This document shows positions 17,892-26,742 of a stretch of 64,000 nt of DNA, in pieces. The notes under the pieces are model-generated. The model was not told where the DNA came from. It searched no databases and saw only the letters and a list, made by a program, of their open reading frames with translations. The stretch covers positions 12,083 to 76,082 of the forward strand of contig DASZAY010000030.1 in the NCBI GenBank assembly GCA_035944555.1, written 5' to 3'. Source of the stretch: CADCWK01 sp035944555. GTDB lineage: Bacteria > Chloroflexota > Chloroflexia > Thermomicrobiales > UBA6265. The position numbers were made by a program, and so were the translations under genes. The first letter of the stretch is position 1. The number at the start of each line of letters is the position of its first letter.

Positions 17892-20321
17892 TCATGCACC
17901 ACGGAGATGCGCAACGGTGACCCCATCGCCGCCCTGCTCGGGCAGGGCCAGCGACGAGCGCTCGATGGCCGGATGCTTGTGCAGATGGGACCGCACGACC
18001 TCGCGGAGGGCGCCCGTCCCCTTGCCGTGGATGATATGGACGTAAGGCAGCCCGGTCCGGGCGGCGCCTTCCAGGTACCGCTCCAGCATCTCCGGGACGT
18101 CCGCCGCCCGCTGGCCACGGAGGTCCAGCTCCAGCGTCACGGATTCGTCGGCGAAGACCGGCTTGCTGACCCGCCGCTCGTTCTGGTCGGATTTGGCCCG
18201 GCCCAGACGCTCCAGCTCGGACAGCGGCTGGCGGGTCTTGAGCGAGCCCATCTGCACGTCCGCGTGGGTTTCGGTCACACCAGTGACCTCTCCCTCCGCC
18301 CCGAACGACGACACCATGACGCGATCGCCCACCCGGATCGGTCGCTGGTCCGGAGAACCGAGCGGAACCGGCCGGTTGGGCTCCAACCGCTCGCGCCGGA
18401 AGCGCTTGGCGACATCCTGGGCGCGATCCACGTCTCGCCGGCGCTGCTCGACGTGCTCGCGGGTCACCCCGATCGCGGACCGGTCGGCCTGCAGCTGCCG
18501 CAGCGTCTCCCGGATCTCGGCCAGTTCCTTCTGCGCCTCAGCCAGCGCTTCCTCACGGGCACCACGGCGCTCGTCCTCGGCGGAGCGGAGCGAGCGGGCA
18601 GCCAGCGTCCGGAGCTGACGGGCTTCCTGCTCCGTTGCCTCGGCCCGCTCCAGCGCCTCCTGCGCTTCCTCGCGCCGAACCCGGATGTCCCTGAGCAGCG
18701 CGTCAGTCCGCTCATCGTCCGGCTGGACCAGCTGAGCGGCCCGCTCGAGGACCCGGCGGCTCAGCCCCAGGCGGCGCGCGATCGCCAGCGCGTTGGATTC
18801 CCCGGGGACACCGATCGTCAGGCGGTAGGTCGGCGCCAGCGACTCCACGTCGAACTCGACCGACGCGTTCTCCAGTCCCGGGGTGGCGTAGGCGAACGCC
18901 TTGACCTCGCTGAAGTGGGTGGTCGCGACGACCAGCGGGCCGCGATCGAGGAGTTCCGCGAGCAGCGCCCGGGCCAGCGCCGAACCTTCCTGTGGGTCGG
19001 TCCCCGCCCCCATCTCGTCGAGGAGGACCAGCGACTCCGGGCGGACCCGGTGCAGCATGTCGATCACCGACCGCAGGTGGGCGGAGAAAGTCGACAGACT
19101 TTGCTGGATGCTCTGCTCGTCACCAATGTCCACGTAGATTGACGAGAACACCGAGAGGACCGATTCCGGTCCGGCCGGGACGAACAGCCCGGTCTGCGCC
19201 ATCAGTGACAGCAGACCCACGGTCTTGAGCGCTACCGTCTTGCCGCCCGTGTTCGGTCCGGTGATGACCAGGACCCGGAACTCGTCGCCCAGGTGCAGAT
19301 CGAGCGGGACAACCGTCGCCGGGTCAAGCAGCGGGTGCCGCGCCTTCTGGAGCCGGACCCGGTGTGCCGGATGACCCGACCGGCCGGGCTCACGATTCCG
19401 CCGTCCTCCCGCGCCGCGCTCGTTGGCGGCGGCAAGAGCCGGCCGGTTTGCCTCCATGTCGTTGGCAAGGCGGGACTTGGCCAGGGCAAGATCAATCGCC
19501 GCGATGGCGTCCATCGTCTCCCGCAGGTCAGCGGCGCGGTCGGCGACCTTGAAGCTCAATGCTTCGAGGATGCGGTCGATCTCGTGCTGCTCGGCGGCTT
19601 GCTGCTCGCGCCACCGGTTGTTGAGTTCGACGATCTCGAACGGCTCGACGAAGAGCGTCTGGCCGGAAGCGGATGTGTCGTGAACCATCCCGGGCACCGC
19701 GCCGCGGGCTTCCGACCGGACCGGGATCACATAGCGACCATCACGGGTCGTGATGATCTGATCCTGCACGGCTGAGGCGAATTTGCCCCCACTGACCAGG
19801 TTGTTCAGCCGCTCCATCAGCCGGGAGTGCGCGACACGCACGTCGCGCCGGATCCGCGCCAGCTCCGGCGACGCCGTATCGAGGACGTCCCCACGAGGAC
19901 CGATCGTCCGCCCGATCGCCGAATCGAGATCGTAGAGATCGGCGAGGTGGCTGACGAACTCCATCAGTCGCGGGAACCGCTCGGAGGGATCGACCATCCG
20001 GTTGAACGTCTGGCGAAGGTTGCGCGTCGCGGTACAGGTGTCCTGGATGGCGAGGAACTCCGTCGGCGCCAGCCGCGAGCCGTGGGTCGCACGATCGACG
20101 AGGTGCCTGACATCCCGGGCCCCGCCAACGGCGATGTCCGGATAGACCGTCATCAGGTTGACGGCCTCGGCGGTCACGTCAAGCAGATAGAGCACCTGGT
20201 CGCGGTCGATCGACGGCTGCAGCACCCGGGCGCGCTCCGACGCGACCGAGAAATCACATCGACCGGCCAGGCGCTCCAGGATCGCCGGGTACTCGAGCTT
20301 GTTGAGAACGGCAGGTTGCAC
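17892..20321 (-). CDS. mutS2: Endonuclease MutS2
   Basis: MutS-family ATPase with a C-terminal Smr nuclease, implicated in ribosome rescue and in suppressing recombination. 809 residues: core/clamp (about 1-300), ATPase with Walker A GPNTGGKT (355-362) and Walker B LVLLDEMGAGTDP, a long basic coiled-coil region (about 530-640), a KOW-like segment (VGDRVMVSSFGAEGEV), and a Smr domain with LDLRG and HGKGTGALR. Start is GTG at 20321, preceded by GAGG. The segment ERGAGGRRNREPGRSGHP before the ATPase looks like a lineage insert. It is divergent from lexA across 360 nt. Confidence 0.94.
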   Translation of the reverse strand: MQPAVLNKLEYPAILERLAGRCDFSVASERARVLQPSIDRDQVLYLLDVTAEAVNLMTVYPDIAVGGARDVRHLVDRATHGSRLAPTEFLAIQDTCTATRNLRQTFNRMVDPSERFPRLMEFVSHLADLYDLDSAIGRTIGPRGDVLDTASPELARIRRDVRVAHSRLMERLNNLVSGGKFASAVQDQIITTRDGRYVIPVRSEARGAVPGMVHDTSASGQTLFVEPFEIVELNNRWREQQAAEQHEIDRILEALSFKVADRAADLRETMDAIAAIDLALAKSRLANDMEANRPALAAANERGAGGRRNREPGRSGHPAHRVRLQKARHPLLDPATVVPLDLHLGDEFRVLVITGPNTGGKTVALKTVGLLSLMAQTGLFVPAGPESVLSVFSSIYVDIGDEQSIQQSLSTFSAHLRSVIDMLHRVRPESLVLLDEMGAGTDPQEGSALARALLAELLDRGPLVVATTHFSEVKAFAYATPGLENASVEFDVESLAPTYRLTIGVPGESNALAIARRLGLSRRVLERAAQLVQPDDERTDALLRDIRVRREEAQEALERAEATEQEARQLRTLAARSLRSAEDERRGAREEALAEAQKELAEIRETLRQLQADRSAIGVTREHVEQRRRDVDRAQDVAKRFRRERLEPNRPVPLGSPDQRPIRVGDRVMVSSFGAEGEVTGVTETHADVQMGSLKTRQPLSELERLGRAKSDQNERRVSKPVFADESVTLELDLRGQRAADVPEMLERYLEGAARTGLPYVHIIHGKGTGALREVVRSHLHKHPAIERSSLALPEQGGDGVTVAHLRGA

Positions 20322-20572
20322 GGGAAGAACCTCGGGGCTCGGACCGGTGCGGTGTGGCGCCGGGAGCAGGACTGGACACGACCAACCGACAGACTACCGG
20401 CCAACCGGGGCTGGGGGTCAGTGCGTCTCGGGATTGCGCGAGATGACTGTGAACGGGACCGTCCGGCCCGCGTGCATCGACAGGCATGGAAAGTATGCCG
20501 CACTCGCACACCCGCCGGATCGATCGGGAGCAGAATCCGCACCACGACGCCATTTTCGACCTGTCCCCTTCA

Positions 20573-20602
20573 TTGACTGGAACATCCGTTCGGTGCTATT
20601 CT
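20573..20602 (+). promoter_or_regulatory. lexA promoter
   Basis: -35 TTGACT (20573-20578), 18-nt spacer, -10 TATTCT (20597-20602) preceded by TG one base upstream (extended -10). The -10 ends 79 nt before the GTG start. A LexA-type operator fills the spacer. Confidence 0.7.
20580..20591. promoter_or_regulatory. LexA (SOS) operator
   Basis: GAACATCCGTTC, a perfect match to the Gram-positive SOS box GAAC-N4-GTTC, located between -35 and -10 of the lexA promoter. LexA bound here would block RNA polymerase, giving autoregulation. The divergent mutS2 may or may not be affected. Confidence 0.8.
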
Positions 20603-20681
20603 CCCAGCACAAGCCAGCCCGCACTGAGTCCCCCGGGGTGAGGCCCCGACCGGTCTCGTACCCACCAAGGAGCAACGTACC

Positions 20682-21338
20682 GTGAAGCCGCTCACCGGCC
20701 GACAGCAGGCCATCCTTGACTACATCGGTCGCTTCATGGACGACAACGACTACCCGCCCACGATCCGGGACATCCAGTCCGAGCTGGACATCTCGTCAAC
20801 CAGCGTCGTCGACTACAACCTCAAGGTCATCGAGGATCGCGGGTACATCCGTCGTAATCGCAACATCTCGCGCGGGATCGAACTCGCCCAGCGTGACCGC
20901 TCCCGCCGCGCGGGAGCTGCCCTCCTGACGATCCCGGTCGTCGGGCGCATCGCCGCCGGTCAGCCGATCCCCGTGCCGGGGGACCTTGAGGCGCTCGGGA
21001 CCAGCGACGCGGCCGATACCGTCGAGGTCGGGCAGGAGATGGTCGGTGGCAACCCGGCCGGCGTCTTCGCCCTGCGGGTCAGCGGACTGTCGATGATCGA
21101 CGCGCTGATCAACGACGGGGACATCGTCCTGCTCCGCCAGCAGGCGACCGCCGAGAACGGCGATACCGTGGCGGCCTGGCTCCGTGATGAGCGCGAGACG
21201 ACCCTCAAGAAGTTCTACCTCGAGGGCGAGCAGGTCCGGCTCCAGCCGGCCAACTCCACGATGGAGCCGATCTACACGCGGGCGGAGAACGTCGAGATCC
21301 AGGGACGGCTCGTCGGCGTCGTCCGCACGATGTTCTAG
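20682..21338 (+). CDS. lexA: LexA repressor
   Basis: SOS-response repressor that self-cleaves when stimulated by RecA filaments. 218 residues. N-terminal winged helix (1-70; GRQQAILDYIGRFMDDNDYPPTIRDI), then a linker with the scissile bond in RIAAGQP (A92-G93), and the S24 peptidase domain with nucleophile S137 (SGLSM) and general base K176 (ETTLKKF). GTG 20682 has AAGGAG 9 nt upstream. Its own promoter carries an SOS box. A strong terminator follows. Confidence 0.96.
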   Translation: MKPLTGRQQAILDYIGRFMDDNDYPPTIRDIQSELDISSTSVVDYNLKVIEDRGYIRRNRNISRGIELAQRDRSRRAGAALLTIPVVGRIAAGQPIPVPGDLEALGTSDAADTVEVGQEMVGGNPAGVFALRVSGLSMIDALINDGDIVLLRQQATAENGDTVAAWLRDERETTLKKFYLEGEQVRLQPANSTMEPIYTRAENVEIQGRLVGVVRTMF

Positions 21339-21377
21339 TCTCGCGGCTACCGAAGCGGCGCACCGAATCCCGAAGAA

Positions 21378-21413
21378 CGGACCAGCCATTCCGGCTGGTC
21401 CGTCGTCGTTTTT
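21378..21413 (+). terminator. Intrinsic terminator after lexA
   Basis: 10-bp perfect stem CGGACCAGCC / GGCTGGTCCG with ATTCC loop (21378-21402), then CGTCGTTTTT-like T-rich tail ending at 21413. Confidence 0.8.
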
Positions 21414-21461
21414 CCCGAGCGGAAGCGGTGAACGGCGTCAGGGAATCGGCCCACCCGGTGC

Positions 21462-21467
21462 TATACT
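21462..21467 (+). promoter_or_regulatory. Candidate extended -10 element (TGCTATACT)
   Basis: TATACT with TG at the extended -10 position, 66 bases upstream of the DUF4126 gene. Confidence 0.45.
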
Positions 21468-21533
21468 CCCGCGCTTGGGAAGACGCGCCACCTTGACGTC
21501 CATCGCGGCGCCCTCCTTACCATTGAGAGCGCA

Positions 21534-22139
21534 ATGTTCCTCCCCCTCATGACGGGCATCGGGCTGTCCGCATCCTCCGGGCTCAACGCCTTCCTGCCGC
21601 TCCTGATCATTGGCCTCATCGACCGCATCCGGGACGGCGAGGTCCTGAGTGACCCGTACGAGTTCCTCTCGTCGATGCCCGGGATCGTCGTCCTGCTGGC
21701 CCTCGTCACGATCGAGTTGCTCGTCGACAAGTCACCGTTCTACCGCATGAACGACGTGATCCAGGGTGTCCTTCGGCCGGCCTCCGGCGCGCTCGCGTTC
21801 ATGGCGGGGACCTCGGAGACCGACCTGAACACGGTCGTCGCGCTGATCGCGGGCCTAGTCATCGCCGGGATCGTGCACGTCGCCAAGGGCGGGTTCCGGC
21901 TCCGGCTTGATCCCAGGATCCGCAAGACCATCATCCCGATGATCAGTCTGATCGAGGACATCTACGTCGCCACGCTGGCGCCGATCGCGCTGCTCGTCCC
22001 CGAGGCCGTTCCGGTGGTCATCCTGCCGCTGATCGGGGCGATCATCTGGACCTTGCGCCGCAAGCCGCTGCCGGACCTCCCCGCACGGTCGCCGGCAGCC
22101 CCGGTTGATCCCACGCTGGAGAAGCCGGAGTCGGCCTGA
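21534..22139 (+). CDS. DUF4126 family membrane protein
   Basis: 201 residues with about five hydrophobic segments. The start MxxLPLMTGIGLSASSGLNAFLPLLIIGLI and the central RPASGALAFMAGTSE motif are characteristic of DUF4126 integral membrane proteins of unknown function. ATG 21534 follows a GAGAG purine stretch. It is a single gene between the lexA terminator and the J-domain gene. The C-terminus after residue 180 is Pro-rich and cytoplasmic. Confidence 0.8.
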   Translation: MFLPLMTGIGLSASSGLNAFLPLLIIGLIDRIRDGEVLSDPYEFLSSMPGIVVLLALVTIELLVDKSPFYRMNDVIQGVLRPASGALAFMAGTSETDLNTVVALIAGLVIAGIVHVAKGGFRLRLDPRIRKTIIPMISLIEDIYVATLAPIALLVPEAVPVVILPLIGAIIWTLRRKPLPDLPARSPAAPVDPTLEKPESA

Positions 22140-22164
22140 GCCGATGGGCGACGGGGCCCTCAAA

Positions 22165-22185
22165 CTTGCGTCGACACGACTCAAC
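22165..22185. promoter_or_regulatory. HspR/HAIR-like operator
   Basis: CTTGCGT-N7-ACTCAAC, matching the HAIR consensus CTTGAGT-N7-ACTCAAG at 12 of 14 positions with the exact 7-nt spacing. It covers the -35 of the predicted promoter of the J-domain gene. No hspR gene is in the window. Confidence 0.5.
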
Positions 22186-22194
22186 TTGTATCAT
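22166..22194 (+). promoter_or_regulatory. Candidate promoter of J-domain gene
   Basis: TTGCGT (22166-22171), 17-nt spacer, TATCAT (22189-22194). Immediately downstream, 22195-22214 is an inverted repeat TATGAC-N8-GTCATA in the presumed 5' UTR. Confidence 0.5.
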
Positions 22195-22238
22195 TATGAC
22201 GAGTTATAGTCATACGTTCGCATCCCGGAGAGGTCACC

Positions 22239-23393
22239 ATGCCGTCGGTCCAGTTCAAGGACTACTACAAGTCACTCGGGGTGGCTCGGACGGCGTCTGA
22301 GGCGGATGTCCGGTCGGCCTACCGCAAGCTTGCCCGTCAGCATCACCCTGATCTCAATCCGAACGACAAGGGCGCAGAGGAGCGGTTCAAGGAGATCAAC
22401 GAGGCCTACGAGGTCCTGTCGGACGCCTCAAAGCGCAAGATGTACGACCGCTACGGTGAGGAATGGGAGCGCTACCGGGACGCGGGATTCACCGGAGACG
22501 AGCCCCGGTCGACTCGCACCCAGTCCACTGACGACTTCGGCGAGTGGTTCGCGCGGCGAAGCGCCGCCCGCCAGCGCACCACGTCACAGCGTCCCGGTTC
22601 GACGTCGTCGGTCGGTGGCAGCCAGCCCAACCCAACCGAAGAGTCGTTCACCTGGGAGTACGCCGCACCCAACGGGAACGCGTCCAGCGGTCGCTTCTCC
22701 GACTTCTTCGAGACGCTGTTCGGAAACATCGCCGGGCGCGGCGGCGAAGCGCCCACGGTCGGAGAAGTCAGGGGCGGCCCGATCCGTGGCGAGGACCTCG
22801 AACTCGGCGTAGAAGTCTCGCTCGCCGAGGCATTCCGGGGCGTGTCTCGGCGGTTCAGCGTCAAACGCCCGGAGATTTGCTCGACCTGCGACGGGACCGG
22901 GTTCGCCCGCGGCGCCACATGCCCGACCTGCGATGGTGACGGCAGGACGCTGAAGTCCAAGGCCATCGAGGTCAAGATCCCGGCCGGCGTCGCCACCGGG
23001 TCGCGTATCCGTGTCGCGGGACAGGGCGGCGTGAGCGTGGCCGGCGGCGAGCCCGGTGATGCCTACCTGCGTGTCACCGTCCGCCCCGACCCGGCCTTCG
23101 AGCGGGAGGGGGACGACCTTCGCACCGAGGTCGCGGTGCCGCCCTACGTCGCGGTACTGGGCGGTGAGGCGCCGGTCAAGACGCTGGACGGCTCGGTCGC
23201 GCTGACGATCCCGGCGGGCAGCCCGGCGGGCAAGACCTTCCGTCTGCGAGGCAAGGGCATGCCCAGGCTTCGGGGAGAGGGCCGGGGCGACCTCTTCGCC
23301 CGCCTGGCGATCTCCGTCCCCACCGCACCGAGCGACGCGGAGCGGCGCCTCTACGAGCAGCTCCGCGACCTGGACACCAGCAAACGACGCTAG
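22239..23393 (+). CDS. DnaJ-like J-domain co-chaperone with half zinc finger
   Basis: 384 residues. The N-terminal J domain (about 7-70: DYYKSLGVARTASEADVRSAYRKLARQHHPDLNPND) carries the HPD motif that stimulates DnaK ATPase. A long Gly/Ser-rich and charged linker follows (to about 185), then a DnaJ C-terminal substrate-binding region. Only two CxxCxGxG motifs (CSTCDGTG, CPTCDGDG) are present, where canonical DnaJ has four, so one zinc centre is missing; it is intermediate between DnaJ and CbpA. Start ATG has GGAGAGG upstream. A HAIR-like operator suggests heat-shock control. No dnaK or grpE adjoins. Confidence 0.88.
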   Translation: MPSVQFKDYYKSLGVARTASEADVRSAYRKLARQHHPDLNPNDKGAEERFKEINEAYEVLSDASKRKMYDRYGEEWERYRDAGFTGDEPRSTRTQSTDDFGEWFARRSAARQRTTSQRPGSTSSVGGSQPNPTEESFTWEYAAPNGNASSGRFSDFFETLFGNIAGRGGEAPTVGEVRGGPIRGEDLELGVEVSLAEAFRGVSRRFSVKRPEICSTCDGTGFARGATCPTCDGDGRTLKSKAIEVKIPAGVATGSRIRVAGQGGVSVAGGEPGDAYLRVTVRPDPAFEREGDDLRTEVAVPPYVAVLGGEAPVKTLDGSVALTIPAGSPAGKTFRLRGKGMPRLRGEGRGDLFARLAISVPTAPSDAERRLYEQLRDLDTSKRR

Positions 23394-23471
23394 AAGCCGC
23401 CGATGTCACCGGCATCCCGGACGTGACGAAGCATCGGTGCCTCTGCCCGATGGTCCCTGGGTGCTCTCGGC

Positions 23472-23477
23472 TATAGT
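23472..23477 (+). promoter_or_regulatory. Candidate -10 element (TATAGT)
   Basis: TATAGT 56 bases upstream of the purA start codon, same setting as the TATACT elements before other genes. Confidence 0.35.
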
Positions 23478-23533
23478 GCGTGCTGCTCTTTCGCGACGTC
23501 ACAGCACGGACAACAGGCGAGGACCAGGACAGG

Positions 23534-24838
23534 ATGCCGGCAACCATCATCATGGGCGGTCAGTGGGGCGATGAAGGCAAGGGAAAGCTGACGGACGCGC
23601 TGGCCGCCGAAGCGGACATGGTCGTGCGCGCCAACGGTGGATCCAATGCCGGCCATACGGTCGTCACACCGCGCGGGACCTTCAAGCTTCACCTGATTCC
23701 TTCCGGGATCCTCCATGACCGCTGCGTCTCGGTGATCGGCGCCGGCGTGGTCGTCGAGCCAGCGGCCCTCGTCCGCGAACTGCGGGGGCTGGCCGAACGC
23801 GACGTCGACCTGTCCCCGCTCCGGATCTCCAATCGTGCCCACCTCGTCATGCCATACCACCCCGTCCTCGACCGGCTGGAAGAGGACCGCCGGGGCGAAA
23901 GCCGGATCGGCACGACCCAGAAGGGTATCGGCCCGGCCTACGCCGATAAGGTCAATCGCAGCGGTCTTCGCATTGGCGACCTCATGGACGAGCACTTCCT
24001 CCGCTACCGCCTCCGGCTGGAGCTGGACCGGAAGAACGCGCTCATGGAGTCCGGCTACGGCGCGCCGCCGATGGACTACGACCCGATCCTCGACGAGCTG
24101 CTCGAGGCGGCAGAGGTGCTGCGCCCGTATGTCGCGTCGTCGGAGACGCTGGTTCAGGACGCGCTGGCCGACGGCAGGGATGTCCTGATCGAGTGCGCCC
24201 AGGCGACGATGCTCGACATCGACTACGGGTCGTACCCCTTCGTCACGTCGTCGTCCCCGACGGCCGCCGGCGCCTGCCAGGGGGCGGGCGTCGGGCCGAC
24301 CCAGGTCAACCGGGTGCTGGCCGTCTTCAAGGCCTACAGCACCCGCGTCGGCTCCGGCCCACTCCCGACCGAGCTCTACGACGCGACGGGCGACCTGATC
24401 CGCGAGCGTGGTCGCGAGTACGGGACGACGACCGGGCGGCCCCGCCGAGTCGGCTGGTTCGACGGGACCGCCGCCCGCTATGCCGCCCGCCTCAATGGCG
24501 TGACGGAGGTCGCGCTGACGCTGGTCGACGTGCTGGATACCCTGGACGAGATCCAGGTCAGCGACGGGTACGTCATCGATGGGCAGAAGGTTCCTGCCCC
24601 ACCGGCGCTTGACAGCCAGTACACCAGGCTGGAAGCGACGTACCGGAGCGTTCCGGGCTGGCAGCAGGACCTGACAGAGGTCCAGCACATCGACCAGATG
24701 CCGGCCGGCGCGCTGGAGTACGTAACGACGATCGAGGACCTGATTGGCGCCCCGGTGACCCTGATCGGTGTCGGACCCAGCCGGGAGCAGCTGGTCGAGC
24801 GGTCGACCGGCCTGGCTGCGGCCATCGGCGGCAACTGA
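23534..24838 (+). CDS. purA: Adenylosuccinate synthetase
   Basis: Converts IMP, GTP and aspartate to adenylosuccinate, the first committed step to AMP. 434 residues, normal length. The GTP-binding GQWGDEGKGK is near the N-terminus, the catalytic NAGHTV follows, then QKGIGPAYADK, the GTRVGSGPLPTEL-type motif, RRVGWFDGTAARYAARLNG, and a C-terminal GPSREQ stretch. ATG 23534 is chosen because the conserved strand PATIIMGG starts there, with AGGA/GGACAGG upstream. It is convergent with gpsA. purH lies far away at 60.5 kb. Confidence 0.95.
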   Translation: MPATIIMGGQWGDEGKGKLTDALAAEADMVVRANGGSNAGHTVVTPRGTFKLHLIPSGILHDRCVSVIGAGVVVEPAALVRELRGLAERDVDLSPLRISNRAHLVMPYHPVLDRLEEDRRGESRIGTTQKGIGPAYADKVNRSGLRIGDLMDEHFLRYRLRLELDRKNALMESGYGAPPMDYDPILDELLEAAEVLRPYVASSETLVQDALADGRDVLIECAQATMLDIDYGSYPFVTSSSPTAAGACQGAGVGPTQVNRVLAVFKAYSTRVGSGPLPTELYDATGDLIRERGREYGTTTGRPRRVGWFDGTAARYAARLNGVTEVALTLVDVLDTLDEIQVSDGYVIDGQKVPAPPALDSQYTRLEATYRSVPGWQQDLTEVQHIDQMPAGALEYVTTIEDLIGAPVTLIGVGPSREQLVERSTGLAAAIGGN

Positions 24839-24854
24839 TCCCGAGAGTGGCATG

Positions 24855-24887
24855 GCGACGCTCCTGATCCGATCGTTAGGGCGTCGC
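24855..24887. terminator. Imperfect hairpin between purA and gpsA
   Basis: GCGACGC-T-CC pairs with GG-GCGTCGC (one bulged T) around a 14-nt loop, in the convergent purA/gpsA gap. Weaker than the other convergent hairpins. Confidence 0.4.
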
Positions 24888-24974
24888 GTCGCACGGGCGA
24901 TGGCGTGACGTGGTCGGGTACTGTCCTTTTGCTGGTGGCCGCGTCGCCACTTAGCCGGGCACACCGATCTCGCG

Positions 24975-26006
24975 TCAGCGCCCGGTCGATTCAGCCCGGG
25001 GCTCGCGGCCCATCAGGTCAGCGACCGCGGCCGTCGGTTTCTTGCCCTCGAAGAGGATGGCGTGCATCTGGTCGACGATCGGGAGATCGACGCCTAGCCG
25101 GCGACCGAGCTGGCGGGCTGCCACGGTGGTCGTGACGCCCTCGGCGACGTGATGCATGCGGGCGAGCGCGTCGTCCAGCGACAGCCCGGCGGCGAGATGG
25201 CGACCCAGCGTCTGATTGCGACTGCCCGATGACGAGCAGGTCGCGATCAAATCCCCAAGACCGGCGATCCCCGCGAACGTTGCTGCGTCGGCGCCAGCGG
25301 CCAGCCCGAGCCGGGTCATCTCGGCGATCCCTCGTGTGATGAAGGCGGCCTTGGCGTTCTCACCCGCCTCCATCCCCGCCCCAATCCCGGCCCCGATGGC
25401 GTAGACGTTCTTGAGCGCCCCGGCCAGCTCCACCCCGACCACGTCAGCAGAGGTGTAGCAGCGGAACAGCGGCCCCATCAGGATGTCCCGCGTCCGTCCC
25501 GCGGCTGGGGTATCGGCAGACGCGATGAGCGTGACCGTGGGCCGGCCGGCCGCGATCTCACCCGAGAGATTCGGTCCTGAGAGCACCGCGATCGGGGTCG
25601 ACGTCGCCCTCCCGCCGAAGCCGCCGAACTCTTCGCCGATCACCTGGCTCATCCGCTGCAGTGAGGCGATCTCGATCCCCTTGCTGACCGACAGCACGAC
25701 CGCACCGTCAACGTGAGGCGCGACCTGACGTGCTGCCTCACGCATCACCTGGCTGGGCACGGCGAGGATGACCAGCGCGGCGCCGGCTATCGCGTCGACG
25801 GTGCGGGTGACCGGGTGAACGGATTCCGGTAGCTTGAGTCCCGGTACGGCGCGCTCGTGGCGCCGGTCCTCCGCGACCCGACGCGCCTCATCCGGCGATC
25901 TGAACAGGAGCCGGACGTCGTGCCCGGCACTGCCCGCCAGCGCGGCCAGGGTTGTCCCCCACGCGCCTGAACCGATCACTCCGATACGCACACCCGTTCC
26001 CGCCAT
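24975..26006 (-). CDS. gpsA: Glycerol-3-phosphate dehydrogenase [NAD(P)+]
   Basis: Reduces dihydroxyacetone phosphate to sn-glycerol 3-phosphate for phospholipid synthesis. About 343 residues. Rossmann motif IGSGAWGTTLA at the N-terminus; VLSVSKGIE, LSGPNLSGEIAAGRPT, and the catalytic lysine in GALKNVYAIGAGI; C-terminal GLGDLIATCSSSGSRNQTLG matches the family. ATG 26006 puts the Rossmann strand about six residues from the start as usual; ATG 26018 is equally possible. It is divergent from fabZ, with about 100 nt between starts, an arrangement consistent with joint lipid function. Confidence 0.94.
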   Translation of the reverse strand: MAGTGVRIGVIGSGAWGTTLAALAGSAGHDVRLLFRSPDEARRVAEDRRHERAVPGLKLPESVHPVTRTVDAIAGAALVILAVPSQVMREAARQVAPHVDGAVVLSVSKGIEIASLQRMSQVIGEEFGGFGGRATSTPIAVLSGPNLSGEIAAGRPTVTLIASADTPAAGRTRDILMGPLFRCYTSADVVGVELAGALKNVYAIGAGIGAGMEAGENAKAAFITRGIAEMTRLGLAAGADAATFAGIAGLGDLIATCSSSGSRNQTLGRHLAAGLSLDDALARMHHVAEGVTTTVAARQLGRRLGVDLPIVDQMHAILFEGKKPTAAVADLMGREPRAESTGR

Positions 26007-26109
26007 CTCGCCCTGCATCCCCGTCGCGCCTGCCAATGGCCTACCATCATGCCATGTTGCCGGGTCGCTTTATCGTGCGCCCGCACCCGCTCCCGAGGAG
26101 GACGAACCA

Positions 26110-26601
26110 ATGACCGATGCCCCAGGCACCCAATTGACCCCGGAGACGACCGCAGCCGGCTTGACGCTCCCGCTGGACACCGTCGCGATCCAGAAGATCA
26201 TCCCCCATCGCTTCCCGTTCCTGCTCGTCGACCGCGTGACCGAACTGGTGCCCGGTGAGAGCGCGACCGGGATCAAGAACGTCACGATGAATGAGCACTT
26301 CTTCCAGGGCCACTTCCCCGACTTCCCGGTGATGCCGGGCGTGCTGATCGTCGAGGCGATCGCCCAGGTCGGTGCGATCGCGATGCTGTCCCAGCCCGGA
26401 CAGGACGACAAGCTGGCCCTGTTCGCCGGGATCAACAGTGTCCGGTTCAAACGGCAGGTCAAGCCGGGCGACACGCTGACCCTGGCAGTCAAGCTCGGCG
26501 CGTTCCGCCGCGGCATCGGGGCCGGCGAAGGCGTCGCGACCGTCGATGGCGAGGTTGCCTGCCGGGGCGAGTTCATGTTCGCCGTCGTGCCGAAGCCCTG
26601 A
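26110..26601 (+). CDS. fabZ: 3-hydroxyacyl-[acyl-carrier-protein] dehydratase
   Basis: Dehydrates 3-hydroxyacyl-ACP in type II fatty acid synthesis. 163 residues with a single hot-dog domain: IIPHRFPFLLVDRV, then GHFPDFPVMPGVLIVEAIAQ carrying catalytic H68 and E82. ATG 26110 is preceded by GAGGAGGAC; longer frames overlap gpsA. The N-terminal 25 residues are a polar extension. No other fab genes are nearby. Confidence 0.94.
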   Translation: MTDAPGTQLTPETTAAGLTLPLDTVAIQKIIPHRFPFLLVDRVTELVPGESATGIKNVTMNEHFFQGHFPDFPVMPGVLIVEAIAQVGAIAMLSQPGQDDKLALFAGINSVRFKRQVKPGDTLTLAVKLGAFRRGIGAGEGVATVDGEVACRGEFMFAVVPKP

Positions 26602-26673
26602 CGACGCATCAATCGTCACCGTCCCGCAGCGTGACTGTAGGGAAATCGTCGCAAACAGCTCGGGGGCGGTCCG

Positions 26674-26679
26674 TATACT
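26674..26679 (+). promoter_or_regulatory. Candidate -10 element (TATACT)
   Basis: TATACT 63 bases upstream of the first gene of the PspA/SPFH cluster. No clear -35. Confidence 0.4.
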
Positions 26680-26742
26680 GCGAAACAGCCGCGCCGGCCG
26701 GAAGGCTTGTCCCGCCGGCGCGTGAGTCTGAACGGAGCAAGC

